A stretch of 52,425 bases of DNA from Myxococcales bacterium (GCA_023248635.1 JAHFED010000010.1:77275-129699); one strand, 5' to 3'; counted from the stretch's first letter, positions 18,247-26,921 are shown. Numbers and translations are program-made. The notes: generated by a model not told the origin, from the letters alone.

Positions 18247-18306
18247 GATGTCCACGGACTGGGACATCGGAACTTCAAGAGGCCAAAGACGCTGGCGCGT
18301 CTTGAA
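18247..18306. repeat. Two adjacent inverted repeats between divergent FHA-Wzz and glycosyltransferase genes
   Basis: The first (18247-18268) has arms GATGTCC and GGACATC. The second (18274-18306) is nested: outer arms TTCAAGA and TCTTGAA, inner arms AAGACGC and GCGTCTT around TGGC. The second shares its CAAGACGCTGGCG-like core with 26898-26921, 33242-33258 and 40167-40183. Both lie in the 279-base divergent spacer, so they could be operators, REP-type elements or both. No promoter boxes are clear. Confidence 0.7.
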
Positions 18307-18380
18307 TTACCACGACCGCGCCTTGCCTCGTAGCGGAGCGGCGATTGCGGAACAACCAAGAACCCGGCCACAAGGTCCCA

Positions 18381-19589
18381 ATGCGCGTTGCCTACCTCGT
18401 CAACCAGTATCCCAAGGTGAGTCACACCTTCATCCGGCGCGAGATCCGCGCCCTCGAAGATCGGGGCGTCGCCGTCGAGCGCTTCTCGATCCGCGACACG
18501 GCAGCGGAGCTCAAAGACGACGACGACCGCGCCGAATCCGCCCGGACGACCGTGCTCCTGCCCAGCGACAGGGGAGCCGCAGCGACGTCGTTGGCGGCGG
18601 CGTTGGCCCGGGTGGCCTTGGGGTCGCCTCAGCGCTTTCAGCACGCCGTCGGCGCCGCTGTCTCCTTCGCTCAGGCCGCTGATCGCAAGGCGGTGCACGG
18701 TGCCTACCTCGGGGAAGCCGCGCGGCTGAAGCTGCTGTGCGACGAGCGCGGCGTCGAGCATGTGCACGCGCATTTCGGCACCAATTCGACGACGGTGGCG
18801 GCTCTCTGCCACGCCTTGGGAGGCCCACGCTTCTCCTTCACGGCCCACGGACCTGAGGAGTTCGATCGCCCCGAGATCTTGGCCCTCGAGCAGAAGATCA
18901 GCGGAGCCAAATTCGTTGTCGGCGTCTCGTCTTTTGGTCGTTCTCAGTTGCTGCGCCGGACGCCGGCTGCGGAGTGGAACAAGATCAAAGTCGTGCCCTG
19001 CGGCGTCGACGATGCCTTCTTGGGGGAGCGCTTCTTGGCGCCGCTCGATGGCGCCCGCCGCTTGTGCTGCGTCGGTCGACTCTGTGAGCAAAAAGGCCAG
19101 CTGCTGCTCGTCGAAGCCGCCGCCCGGGTCCGCGATCGCATTGGGGCCTTCGAGCTGGTCTTGGTCGGCGACGGCGAGCTGCGCAAGAACGTCGAAGCCC
19201 TGGTCGATCAATACCAGTTGGGCGACGTCGTGCGGATCACGGGCTGGGCGTCGGGGCCCACCGTGCGCGAGGAGCTACTGGCTGCGCGGGCCATGGTCTT
19301 GCCGAGCTTCGCCGAGGGCCTCCCCGTCGTCATCATGGAGGCCCTGGCGCTGGAGCGGCCGGTGATCTCGACCTTCGTCGCCGGCATCCCCGAGCTCATC
19401 GATGAGAGCTGCGGCTGGTTGGTGCCCGCAGGATCCATCGACCCCCTCGTCGACGCCATGATTGCGGCGCTCACGGCACCCGTGCCGGCGTTGCGCGCGC
19501 GGGGCAGCGTGGGCCGGCAGCGCGTGCTCGTACGCCACGACGCAAAAGTCGCCGCCGCGCTGCTCGACGCGGCCTTTGCCGAGCCCTGA
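18381..19589 (+). CDS. Family 4 glycosyltransferase (WcaL/exopolysaccharide type)
   Basis: A 402-residue retaining glycosyltransferase of the GT4/GT-B fold. The N-terminus MRVAYLVNQYPKVSHTFIRR matches colanic-acid WcaL-type enzymes (YPKxSxTFIxxE). The C-terminal domain carries GRLCEQKGQ (232-240) and the nucleotide-sugar motif EX7E (Glu 312 and Glu 320 in FAEGLPVVIMEA). It transfers an activated sugar at the cytoplasmic face during polysaccharide assembly. The frame is open 12 codons upstream, but the ATG at 18381 starts the conserved domain. Being divergent from a chain-length regulator supports a surface polysaccharide role. Confidence 0.92.
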   Translation: MRVAYLVNQYPKVSHTFIRREIRALEDRGVAVERFSIRDTAAELKDDDDRAESARTTVLLPSDRGAAATSLAAALARVALGSPQRFQHAVGAAVSFAQAADRKAVHGAYLGEAARLKLLCDERGVEHVHAHFGTNSTTVAALCHALGGPRFSFTAHGPEEFDRPEILALEQKISGAKFVVGVSSFGRSQLLRRTPAAEWNKIKVVPCGVDDAFLGERFLAPLDGARRLCCVGRLCEQKGQLLLVEAAARVRDRIGAFELVLVGDGELRKNVEALVDQYQLGDVVRITGWASGPTVREELLAARAMVLPSFAEGLPVVIMEALALERPVISTFVAGIPELIDESCGWLVPAGSIDPLVDAMIAALTAPVPALRARGSVGRQRVLVRHDAKVAAALLDAAFAEP

Positions 19590-19709
19590 CCGCCGCGGCC
19601 ACGAACGCTGGATCAGCGCGGGTGAACGCGCAGCGGTCCGACGCTGGCAGTCACAGCAACCTGCGCGACGGTCGCCGTTTTGGGCTGTTGGCAGTAGGGT
19701 GCCCGGCCC

Positions 19710-21242
19710 GTGATCGACTTTCTCCTGGCCCTCAAAGACCAAGCCTTCAGCCTCCTCACCTTTTGGGGCCTAGGCTTTGCCGTCGCTGTCGTCGTGCTCG
19801 AGCGCGCCTTTGGCCGGGTGCGCGATGAGCACCGCCGCGGGCTCAAGGCGCTGGTGGGTCTGACGGGCGCCCATTTCCTGGCGGTGTTGATCGCTGCCGC
19901 GGGGCGCGGATCCGTCGACATCGCCGTCGAGGCCGGGGTGGCGGCGCGCTTGTTCCTCGGCTGGATGGTGGTGCTCGGCTGCGCCACCGTGCTCTTTGAG
20001 ATCGTGTGGCCGCGCACGACCTTGTCGGTCTCGCGCATCCTGCAGGATCTGATGGTCGCCGGCAGCATCGTCATCGTCACCGTCTTCGTGTTGCGGCGGG
20101 CGGGGGTCGATCTCACCAGCATCGTGGCGACGTCGGCGGTGGTCACGGCAGTGATCGGGCTCTCGCTGCAAGACACCCTGGGCAACACCATCGGCGGGCT
20201 GGCCCTGCAGCTCGACAACAGCATCCATGTGGGGGACTGGATCAAGTCCGGCGACGTCAACGGCCGCGTGGTCGAAATCCGCTGGCGCTTCACCGCCATC
20301 GAGACCCGCAATTGGGAAACTATCTACATTCCCAATTCAAAGCTTGTAAAAGACACCGTTACCGTCTTTGGAAAAAGACTAGGACAGCCCCGCCAACTGC
20401 GTCGTTGGGTGTACTTCAATGTTGATTTTCGGCACGCGCCCTCCGACGTCATCGAGACGGTTTTGCAGGCCCTGCATGGCGCACCCATCAACCATGTAGC
20501 CACCGAGCCGAAGTCGAATTGCGTGTTGATGGATTTGGGTGAGTCGACGGCGAAATATGCGGTCCGGTACTGGCTCACCGACGCCGCCGTCGACGACCCC
20601 ACCGATGGCGCCGTGCGGACCCGCATCTTCTTTGCCCTCAAGAGGAAGGGCATTCCGCTGGCGCTGCCGGCCCACGCCCTCTTCATCACCGAGGACAACA
20701 AGAAGAGACGGGAGCGCAAGCAGCTCGAGGAGCACGTCAGGCGGCTCGAGGCGTTGAGCAAGGTCGAGTCCTTCGCGCCCCTCGACGACAAAGAACGCGA
20801 ACGGGTCGCCGACGGCCTGATCTATGCCCCCTTCACCCGAGGGGAAGTCATCACCCGCCAGGGCGCCGAAGCCCATTGGCTCTACATGGTGGTGCGGGGA
20901 AGCGTCAGCGTGCGCGTCGCCGTCGACGGCGTCGAGACCGAGGTTGCCACCATGGGTCCCGGCGAGGTCTTCGGCGAGATGTCGCTGCTCACCGGAGAGC
21001 CGCGGGCTGCGTCGGTCTATGCCACTTCCGACGTCGAATGCTGGCGTCTCGATCGCGAAGCCTTTCGCCAGGTCATTCAAGAACGGCCTGAGATCGCCAC
21101 ACCGATGGCGACGTTGTTGGCCGAGCGACGCGTGCATCTGTCCACCGCCCGCGAGGTCCTGGACGCCGACGCGCGCGGGCGCCGGCTGAAGGCAGAAGAA
21201 GAAGATCTCCTCCACAAGATGAGGGCTTTCTTCGGACTCTGA
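19710..21242 (+). CDS. MscS-type channel with C-terminal cyclic-nucleotide-binding domain
   Basis: A 510-residue membrane protein. Four or five membrane segments precede the MscS pore region (about 134-215), with GLSLQDTLGNTIGGLALQLD at 150-169, then the HVGDWI and VVEIRWRFTAIETR blocks and IYIPNSKL of the beta domain. Residues about 345-470 form a cyclic-nucleotide-binding domain whose phosphate cassette FGEMSLLTGEPRAASV keeps the Glu (423) and Arg (432) that contact cAMP or cGMP. This layout is that of bacterial cyclic-nucleotide-gated MscS-like (bCNG) channels, which are gated by ligand more than by tension. The start is GTG at 19710. Confidence 0.92.
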   Translation: MIDFLLALKDQAFSLLTFWGLGFAVAVVVLERAFGRVRDEHRRGLKALVGLTGAHFLAVLIAAAGRGSVDIAVEAGVAARLFLGWMVVLGCATVLFEIVWPRTTLSVSRILQDLMVAGSIVIVTVFVLRRAGVDLTSIVATSAVVTAVIGLSLQDTLGNTIGGLALQLDNSIHVGDWIKSGDVNGRVVEIRWRFTAIETRNWETIYIPNSKLVKDTVTVFGKRLGQPRQLRRWVYFNVDFRHAPSDVIETVLQALHGAPINHVATEPKSNCVLMDLGESTAKYAVRYWLTDAAVDDPTDGAVRTRIFFALKRKGIPLALPAHALFITEDNKKRRERKQLEEHVRRLEALSKVESFAPLDDKERERVADGLIYAPFTRGEVITRQGAEAHWLYMVVRGSVSVRVAVDGVETEVATMGPGEVFGEMSLLTGEPRAASVYATSDVECWRLDREAFRQVIQERPEIATPMATLLAERRVHLSTAREVLDADARGRRLKAEEEDLLHKMRAFFGL

Positions 21243-21334
21243 GTGGGACGACGTCGCTGGCTGCTCGTGCGCCCGCGAGCCAGCCTCGAAGTTTGACCGC
21301 GGACAGACCCGCAACCTATCGTGCCGTCGTCGTC

Positions 21335-22255
21335 ATGGCCTTGCACAAGCCCCCGAAACCACCCCCGCCGCCGCCTCCCCGAGGCGCTGAACCACCTGTG
21401 GCTCCGGGTCCCGCGCGCGCCAGCACGCCCCCCCCCGCGCGCCGCAGTTCCGTCGACGACGCCACCGACCCCTCGCTGCAGCGCGTCTCCAAGGCCCACC
21501 CGCTCGTGGGCACCGACGGCAAGCTGGCCAAGAAGGAGCTCGTTGAGCAGTACACGCCCTTCGTGCGCAGCATCGCCGCCAAGATCAAAAAGGGCCTCGC
21601 CAAGAACATCGAATTCGACGACCTCCTCGCCTACGGCATGACGGGGCTGCTCGAGGCTGCCGAACGCTACGACCCGCGCATGGGCGCCAACTTCATGACC
21701 TTCAGTTATTACCGTGTGCGCGGTGCCATTTATGATGGACTGAGAGGCATGGGTTGGGTCAGTCGTACTGAGTATCAGAAAATCCGCTTTGAAGAGCGTG
21801 CCACCCAATATCTCGAGAACATGGCGTCGCGCGAAGTCGTCGCCGGCGAATCCAACAAATCCGTCGAGGACAACCTGGAGGAGCTCGCCAACCAGGTCAG
21901 CCAGCTCGTCACCATCTACGTCACCTCCCTCGAAGCCATGGAAGACCTGCAGGTCGAAGACAAGGGTCGCCAACCCATCGATGAGCGCTTCGCCGACGTC
22001 GAAATGAAGGCCCATGTCCGCGAGGCGATCACACGGTTGACCGAAGCCGATCGCGAAATTGTGATGCTCTATTACTTCAAGGAAATGAGCCTTCAAGAGG
22101 TGGGCAATCAGCTCGGTCTCAGCAAGAGCTGGACGAGCCGCCGCCATGCCCAGGCCATCGATCGGCTGACGCGCGTGCTGCAGGAGATCCTGAAGGAGAC
22201 CCCGGCCAGCTCCAAGCCCTCGTCGTTGTCGAAGCCGGCACTTCCCAAGCGCTGA
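21335..22255 (+). CDS. RNA polymerase sigma factor, FliA/WhiG family
   Basis: A 306-residue sigma-70 family protein of the sigma-28 type. A Pro-rich N-terminal extension (KPPKPPPPPPPRG) is followed by region 2 (about 68-145: FVRSIAAKIKKGL, DDLLAYGMTGLLEAAERYDP, FMTFSYYRVRGAIYDGLRG). Region 4 (about 225-285) contains LTEADREIVMLYYFKEMSLQ and the helix-turn-helix EVGNQLGLSKSWTSRRHAQA. The ATG at 21335 is preferred over an open frame 14 codons upstream. No flagellar genes or anti-sigma gene are nearby, so its regulon may not be motility. The Pro-rich leader is unusual for the family. Confidence 0.9.
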   Translation: MALHKPPKPPPPPPPRGAEPPVAPGPARASTPPPARRSSVDDATDPSLQRVSKAHPLVGTDGKLAKKELVEQYTPFVRSIAAKIKKGLAKNIEFDDLLAYGMTGLLEAAERYDPRMGANFMTFSYYRVRGAIYDGLRGMGWVSRTEYQKIRFEERATQYLENMASREVVAGESNKSVEDNLEELANQVSQLVTIYVTSLEAMEDLQVEDKGRQPIDERFADVEMKAHVREAITRLTEADREIVMLYYFKEMSLQEVGNQLGLSKSWTSRRHAQAIDRLTRVLQEILKETPASSKPSSLSKPALPKR

Positions 22256-22260
22256 GCGGC

Positions 22261-22992
22261 TCAAAGAAACAGGGCCCCGCGCCAGCGCAGGTCGACCAGG
22301 TCGGCGCGCACCCGGGCCACGTCGACAACGGTGCCTGCCGCGGCGGCCTCGGCGCGGAGCACGCCCAAGCCCGCGCCCAGCGTTTGCCCTTGGCTGAAGC
22401 AGACCAGCAGCTTGGCCACCGCCGGCGAGACGACGTCGACGACGAACTGCTCGGCGCGCTGAAAACACAGGAGCACGACGGGTTGAGCGGCGGCCGCAGG
22501 CAAGGCCGTCGTCGTCGAGGTCACGCGGTGCACGGGGTGCCGATACAGGGCCAGGCGCGCACTGGGATCGAGCAAGAACACAGCGTCGTCGACGACGGCA
22601 CCCGCTGTCTGGTGCCGACCCGTCTCGGACATCGTCACTTCGATCTCCAGGGCTTCGAAGTGGCACAGCTCGCCGAAGGCCCCGCTGCGCGCCGACGACG
22701 GCAAAGTCGCCGGCTCCTGCTGCATCAGCCAGGCGGTGAACTGTGCGGGTACATCGCGCACCAGCCTCGTGGTCGGCGGCGCCTCCGCCAAAAAGCGAGC
22801 AGCGACGTCGTCGAAATCGGCACGGTGCAGCCGTCGGGCGTGGGGACACGCCCGCTCGATGGTGTTCAGCAGGTTCGAGCGCACCAGATCGCGGTAGACG
22901 CGCTGCCGCCTGCGGTCGACGCCAGCAAGCCAAGTGGGTTCCCGCCCCAAGAGCAAGGCGCGCAAGGCCGCTTCGGTGGAAGCCAAGGTCAT
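22261..22992 (-). CDS. DUF2063 protein (HvfC/BufC-type MNIO partner)
   Basis: A 243-residue protein starting MTLASTEAALRALLLG. The N-terminal half (about 1-90) is the helical DUF2063 region (YRDLVRSNLLNTIERACPHARR, then FLAEAPPTTRLVRDVP). The C-terminal half is beta-rich with PSARLALYRHPVHRV. DUF2063 proteins are partners of DUF692 (MNIO) enzymes, in bufferin systems helping precursor recognition. Its ATG overlaps the stop of the DUF692 gene by 4 bases, so the two are translationally coupled. The position directly after DUF692 is the usual order. The C-terminal end abuts the convergent sigma factor gene. Confidence 0.87.
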   Translation of the reverse strand: MTLASTEAALRALLLGREPTWLAGVDRRRQRVYRDLVRSNLLNTIERACPHARRLHRADFDDVAARFLAEAPPTTRLVRDVPAQFTAWLMQQEPATLPSSARSGAFGELCHFEALEIEVTMSETGRHQTAGAVVDDAVFLLDPSARLALYRHPVHRVTSTTTALPAAAAQPVVLLCFQRAEQFVVDVVSPAVAKLLVCFSQGQTLGAGLGVLRAEAAAAGTVVDVARVRADLVDLRWRGALFL

Positions 22993-23909
22993 CGGCGAGG
23001 TTCCCCGGCGCCGGCATCGACGACGGCTTGCAAACGCTGCAGCTCGAGCTCGAGCTCGGCCAAGGGCGGGATGTTGTGGTCTCGCTCCAAAAGCACGGGC
23101 GCCGGCAGCAGTCCTCGACGTCGCATTTCGCCCACGGTGAAGGCCAGCAGCGCAAAGACGGGATCGATGATGGCCGCGCCATGGGTGTCGATGAGCAAGG
23201 TGGGGACGCCGTCGTCGTCGCGCTCCTCCACCAGGTGACCAGCGACGTGCATCTGCACCACCCGCTCGAGGGGCAATGCGCGGATGTAGGCCTGAGGATC
23301 GAAGCCGAAGTTGACGGCGTTGACGTAGACGTTGTTGACGTCGAGCAGCAGCGAGCAGCCGGCCTCGTCGACGACGCTGCTCACAAAGCTCGCCTCGTCG
23401 AGCTCGTCTTGCGGGTGGCGCAGGTAGGCCGAGACGTTTTCGACGGCGATGGGCAGCTCGAGGCGATCTTGCACCTCGCGAATGCGGCGGCTCGCTCGGC
23501 TGATCGCTTCGGCGGTGAAGGGCAAAGGCAGCAGGTCGTGGGTCTCGGCGCCAGCGACGTGGGTCAGGCAGAGGTGGTCGGAGTACCAGCGCGCCCCGTT
23601 TTCGCGCAGGAACACCTTGAGGGCGGCCAGCAGGTCGTCGTCGACGGGGGCAGCGCCGGAGAAGTCGCCGCACAATCCGTGCGAGACCACGGGCCAGCGC
23701 TCGCGGGCCATGGCCAAGAGCCGACCGCGCCGTCCGCCGACGCCGAGGTGGTTTTCGGGTGCGACCTCGATGAAGGAGGCCGCGCTTCCGTCAGCGGCGA
23801 GCAGCTCGTCGGCCAGGGCCGCGCGCAGACCGAGTCCGACCGTGCCGCGCAAAGTGCGGTCCATGGGGCCGACGGATCGGTCGCGCAGGGTCGCTGCTCT
23901 GTGGTTCAT
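22989..23909 (-). CDS. DUF692 multinuclear non-haem iron oxidative enzyme (MNIO; HvfB/BufB-like)
   Basis: A 306-residue TIM-barrel enzyme of the MNIO (DUF692) family, which modifies residues of ribosomally made peptides using a multi-iron centre. All expected metal-ligand blocks are present: EVAPENHLG (Glu 48, Glu 52), SHGLCGDF (His 77), SDHLCLTH (Asp 111, His 112), VENVSAYL (Glu 157), LLLDVNNVYVNA (Asp 190, Asn 193), HVAGH (His 221, His 225), DTHG (Asp 241, His 243) and LLERDHNIP (Glu 275). The ATG at 23909 lies 14 bases after the upstream lipoprotein gene. No DUF2282-type precursor gene is visible; the substrate may be the adjacent lipoprotein or lie elsewhere. Confidence 0.94.
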   Translation of the reverse strand: MNHRAATLRDRSVGPMDRTLRGTVGLGLRAALADELLAADGSAASFIEVAPENHLGVGGRRGRLLAMARERWPVVSHGLCGDFSGAAPVDDDLLAALKVFLRENGARWYSDHLCLTHVAGAETHDLLPLPFTAEAISRASRRIREVQDRLELPIAVENVSAYLRHPQDELDEASFVSSVVDEAGCSLLLDVNNVYVNAVNFGFDPQAYIRALPLERVVQMHVAGHLVEERDDDGVPTLLIDTHGAAIIDPVFALLAFTVGEMRRRGLLPAPVLLERDHNIPPLAELELELQRLQAVVDAGAGEPRR

Positions 23910-23923
23910 CGAACCTCTCGCCG

Positions 23924-24343
23924 TCACTGCAACAGCTGATCGGGATCCACCGACGTCACGCCTGGCACGGCGCGCACCGATGCCACCCCGGCCGGCGGCA
24001 GCTCGATGGTGGCCTGGTTGGACATCCACCAGCGCTCCACCACGCGGCCGCCGACGGCACCCAGGGCTGCGTCGAGTCCCGCCTGCCCGTTGGCGGTCTC
24101 TCGACGCTTGCTCTCGATGTAGCCCCCCAGGCCGCCGGGGTTGTCGTGGGCGAGGTTGCGGTATTCCTGCAGGTCGGGCCCGGCCTTTTCGAAGCTGACG
24201 ACGTAACGAGCCCGCCCCTCGCTGCCCATGACCCCCGTGCGCTGCAGGCCCGCCAGGCCGTCGTCTGGGCACCCGCCGCACAGCACAGCGAAAAGCACGC
24301 CGAAAACGGCGGCCGTTCCCGGGCGCAGACGCAAAGCATGCAT
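23924..24343 (-). CDS. Small lipoprotein with inhibitor-I9-like domain
   Basis: A 139-residue protein with a signal peptide and a slightly atypical lipobox (AVLCGGC, Cys 25). The mature part (about 45-139) follows the inhibitor I9/subtilisin propeptide pattern: ARYVVSFEKAG, then a helical insert, GGRVVERWWMSNQATIELPP, and an ending in VRAVPGVTSVDPDQ. I9 domains are chaperones and inhibitors of serine peptidases. Here no subtilase is adjacent; the upstream gene encodes an HExxH protein. The DUF692 gene starts 14 bases downstream, so this is also a candidate MNIO substrate, although its only Cys residues (22 and 25) are in the lipobox region. The fold is inferred from pattern. Confidence 0.75.
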   Translation of the reverse strand: MHALRLRPGTAAVFGVLFAVLCGGCPDDGLAGLQRTGVMGSEGRARYVVSFEKAGPDLQEYRNLAHDNPGGLGGYIESKRRETANGQAGLDAALGAVGGRVVERWWMSNQATIELPPAGVASVRAVPGVTSVDPDQLLQ

Positions 24344-24407
24344 TCGCTTCAAGAAAAGCACGTTCCCACCGGAACGGTCCACTGTTCTCCGTGGTGGGGC
24401 CGACCGA

Positions 24408-25775
24408 TCACGGCGCCTTGGCAACGATGACCCGGCGCAGGCGTGCCAGGGGAGCCGTGGCTGACGCCGGCACGATGCCCAGATCCCGCAGCAGTGGCTC
24501 GACGAGGGGAAAGGGGCGGGTGAGGGCTTCGTCGACGTCGTATTGAAGATGCGCGCAGCCTGGAGCCGCCGCCGCCGCTCGCGCCACGAACGCACGCGCG
24601 GGAATGCGGCGCACATCGACGCGCAGCTGCTCGGCGCGGAAGGAGGCGACAACGTCGTCGACGGCGATCCCGGCGCATTGCCGCAGCCCCACATCGAGCA
24701 GCAGCACCACCGCCGCCCCCCCCCAATACACTTGCAGGTAGCGCCCCTCGGCGCGCATGTGCCTGCTCGCGTCAGCGAGGGATTGGGTGAGGGGACCCCG
24801 CGCCGCCGCCTCCTCACCCCTGTCGAATCCGTCGCGCAGCTGGTCCCAGGCCTCGGATTCGCTCAACAGGCCCGCGCGGGCCCGCAGAACGTTCTGGTGG
24901 TAGCTGGCCAACCCCTCGCCCAACCAAGCGTCGTCGACGCCTACGGGTGGCATCAGCAGGTGGGAAAGCTCGTGCACCGCCACCCAGTCGTCGACGACGT
25001 CGTCGACGCGGGCTTGGGCGCCGAGCAGCAAGAGGGCTTGGGGCCCACCGCCACGCTCCACCATCCCAAAGGGCACGCCGCTGCCCCACACGGGATCGAC
25101 GACGACGACGACCTTGGGGAAGGGGAAGCGTCCGCGGTTTCCCGCGGCCACCGCCGTCGCCGCCGCGCTCAGCCAGCGATCGACCTCGCTGCGCACCATC
25201 TGCAGCTCCCCCGGGAGCATCACCACCTGCAACGTAGCAGCGTCGACGGGGAGCTCGCGCATCGACACGTTGCCAAACACCGCCGCCGACGCGAAGGCCC
25301 AAGTCGAGGCATCGACGTCGTAGCTGTCCCCGTGCTTGGGAAAGGGGAGCGCCGCGTTGAAGCCGGGGGGCAGGCTCAGCGTGAGGGTGCCCGACCGCTT
25401 TGGCATGGGACGCCACAGCCACACATCGGGAGAGGAGACGACGACGTCGGGGGCCACGCGGGTGGCACTGTCACGGTCCTGCCAGGTGTCGGCGGCGCGG
25501 CCGAGATCGAGCACGATCTCCTGGCAACCGTCGACGACCCGCGCGGACACGAGGAAGTCCCGCGCCCGCCGTTGTTCGGGACCCACCGCCAGCGCGGGGC
25601 AAACGGTCTCGGAAACGACGAAGGCGGCGTCGACGTCGACGTGCCAGGTCAGTGGGCCTGCGGGTGGGGCGCTGTCGCTCGGGGTGTTTGTTTCCGGTGC
25701 CGGGACGGCGCTCGCGCAGGCCTGGGCGGCGACGACCAGCAGAACCAACGCCCCCTTTGCGTGCCGGGCTGCCAA
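24408..25775 (-). CDS. HExxH metallopeptidase-like lipoprotein (gluzincin type)
   Basis: About 455 residues. The N-terminus (AARHAKGALVLLVVAAQACAS) is a lipoprotein signal with Cys 20. The catalytic region carries HELSH (268-272) and WLGEGLASYHQ (Glu 287), the zinc ligands of gluzincins of the peptidase MA clan. The preceding domain (45-250) is beta-rich with two Cys. The start is uncertain: a TTG at 25775 with AGGGGG 4 bases upstream opens the signal peptide, and no ATG or GTG fits better. The small I9-like lipoprotein follows 64 bases downstream. The protein probably acts on the periplasmic side of a membrane. The substrate is unknown. Confidence 0.75.
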   Translation of the reverse strand: MAARHAKGALVLLVVAAQACASAVPAPETNTPSDSAPPAGPLTWHVDVDAAFVVSETVCPALAVGPEQRRARDFLVSARVVDGCQEIVLDLGRAADTWQDRDSATRVAPDVVVSSPDVWLWRPMPKRSGTLTLSLPPGFNAALPFPKHGDSYDVDASTWAFASAAVFGNVSMRELPVDAATLQVVMLPGELQMVRSEVDRWLSAAATAVAAGNRGRFPFPKVVVVVDPVWGSGVPFGMVERGGGPQALLLLGAQARVDDVVDDWVAVHELSHLLMPPVGVDDAWLGEGLASYHQNVLRARAGLLSESEAWDQLRDGFDRGEEAAARGPLTQSLADASRHMRAEGRYLQVYWGGAAVVLLLDVGLRQCAGIAVDDVVASFRAEQLRVDVRRIPARAFVARAAAAAPGCAHLQYDVDEALTRPFPLVEPLLRDLGIVPASATAPLARLRRVIVAKAP

Positions 25776-25980
25776 CGCTTCCCCCTGACGTCCTCTAGCT
25801 AGTCGCCCCGCTGGGCCTCGTCGATCCGTCGTGCGGGGCGATTTCGCGGGGCGCTGCCTCAGCGAGAACCGAGCCCAGCGACCGAAGAATCCGGGCGGCG
25901 TCGACTCTCGCGGAACACTGGCTTTCCCTGCGCGCGCCTGGCCTGCTATGCGGCCGTCGTCTCGATCGCGGAGCGGAAGA

Positions 25981-26832
25981 ATGCGTCTTGTGGCCTCAGC
26001 TGTTGCCGTGCTCTTTGTTGCAGCCCCTGCCTTTGCGCAGGACGAGCCGGCCACCAGCGAGGCCGGAGGCCACAAAGCCGAAGTCGCCGCCGACGACGAC
26101 GCCGAGTTCCAGCGCGTCGACGAGCGGGCACCGCGCGCCGGAACGCCCCTGATTTCCAACAAGCTCTACCCGATGCAGTACCGCTTCGAATTCACGGGCT
26201 TCTTCGATATTTCCTACGCGGACAAATACGTCGACCACATCGGCGGCCACGCTGGCATCGGCTTTCACCTCTTTGACTGGTTGGCCTTCGAAGCCTTCGG
26301 CGGCTACCTCAGCGGCGACGAGACCGGCATCGTCGAAAATGTGCGCCTCGACGGAAAATCGGCTGGCCTGGCGTCGAGCAACGCCGACTGCGCCAATCCC
26401 GGTTGCGAGCCGCAGCTCCCAGACATGTTCCAAACCACGTGGTTCGCCGGCGGCAACGTTCAGTGGTCTCCCATCTACGGCAAGCTCTCCGCCGTTTCGG
26501 AATACGACCTCAACTTCCAGTTCTACGGCAAGCTGGGCGGCGGCGCCGAGGGCATCCAACGCCTCGAAAACACCGGCGGCTTCAGTGCTCCCGGTGTTCG
26601 TCCCTCGTTCAACTATGGACTGGGTGTGCGCCTCATCCCCTGGAAATATGTCGCCGTCCGGGCCGAGCTCACCAACTACGTCGGCATCAATCCCAATGTC
26701 GAAGAGCATGACGCCACCGACGAGGGCAACTGCAAGGACGGCTACATCCTCGGCCAGGGAAACCAGGAAAGCTGCCTCACCGATTTCTCTCAGAATTCCA
26801 TGTTCCAAATTGGTGTGAGCTTCCTGCTCTGA
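25981..26832 (+). CDS. Outer-membrane beta-barrel protein, myxobacterial OMP family (GltA/GltB-like)
   Basis: A 283-residue exported protein with a clear signal peptide (MRLVASAVAVLFVAAPAFAQ). An acidic region is followed by a beta barrel with alternating hydrophobic residues. It shares the block GNVQWSPIYGK with its neighbour (GNLQWSPLYGK) and ends in FQIGVSFLL, a beta-barrel assembly signal. This fits the myxobacterial outer-membrane beta-barrel family that includes GltA and GltB of the Myxococcus xanthus gliding machinery. A loop carries two Cys (CANPGC) and another pair near the C-terminus. The ATG at 25981 has GGAAG close upstream. It is first in a three-gene plus-strand unit. Confidence 0.82.
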   Translation: MRLVASAVAVLFVAAPAFAQDEPATSEAGGHKAEVAADDDAEFQRVDERAPRAGTPLISNKLYPMQYRFEFTGFFDISYADKYVDHIGGHAGIGFHLFDWLAFEAFGGYLSGDETGIVENVRLDGKSAGLASSNADCANPGCEPQLPDMFQTTWFAGGNVQWSPIYGKLSAVSEYDLNFQFYGKLGGGAEGIQRLENTGGFSAPGVRPSFNYGLGVRLIPWKYVAVRAELTNYVGINPNVEEHDATDEGNCKDGYILGQGNQESCLTDFSQNSMFQIGVSFLL

Positions 26833-26897
26833 ATCCACAAAGAGAACACCAATCCAACGTCGATGACTCAGTGCTGATCTTTACGGGCCGATGACGA

Positions 26898-26921
26898 CTT
26901 CAAGACGCCAGCATCTGGAAC
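26898..26921. repeat. Degenerate copy of CAAGACGC repeat
   Basis: The stretch CTTCAAGACGCCAGCATCTG and its right flank match the core seen at 18274-18306, 33242-33258 and 40167-40183. It lies in the 133-base spacer between the two barrel genes. A 13-base match (CAAGACGCCAGCA) also occurs at 39438-39450 between two other genes. The copy is too diverged to form a perfect hairpin. Confidence 0.5.

Noticed and set aside
18162-19211. N-terminal extension of the FHA-Wzz protein by up to 350 residues
   Set aside because: The extension is antisense to the glycosyltransferase gene and shows no domain; starts at 18101 or 18161 have ribosome sites.
24343-24408. Toxin-antitoxin or peptidase-inhibitor immunity pair between the HExxH and I9-like lipoproteins
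   Set aside because: I9 domains inhibit serine peptidases, not zinc peptidases, so direct inhibition is not supported; kept only as part of the MNIO unit hypothesis.
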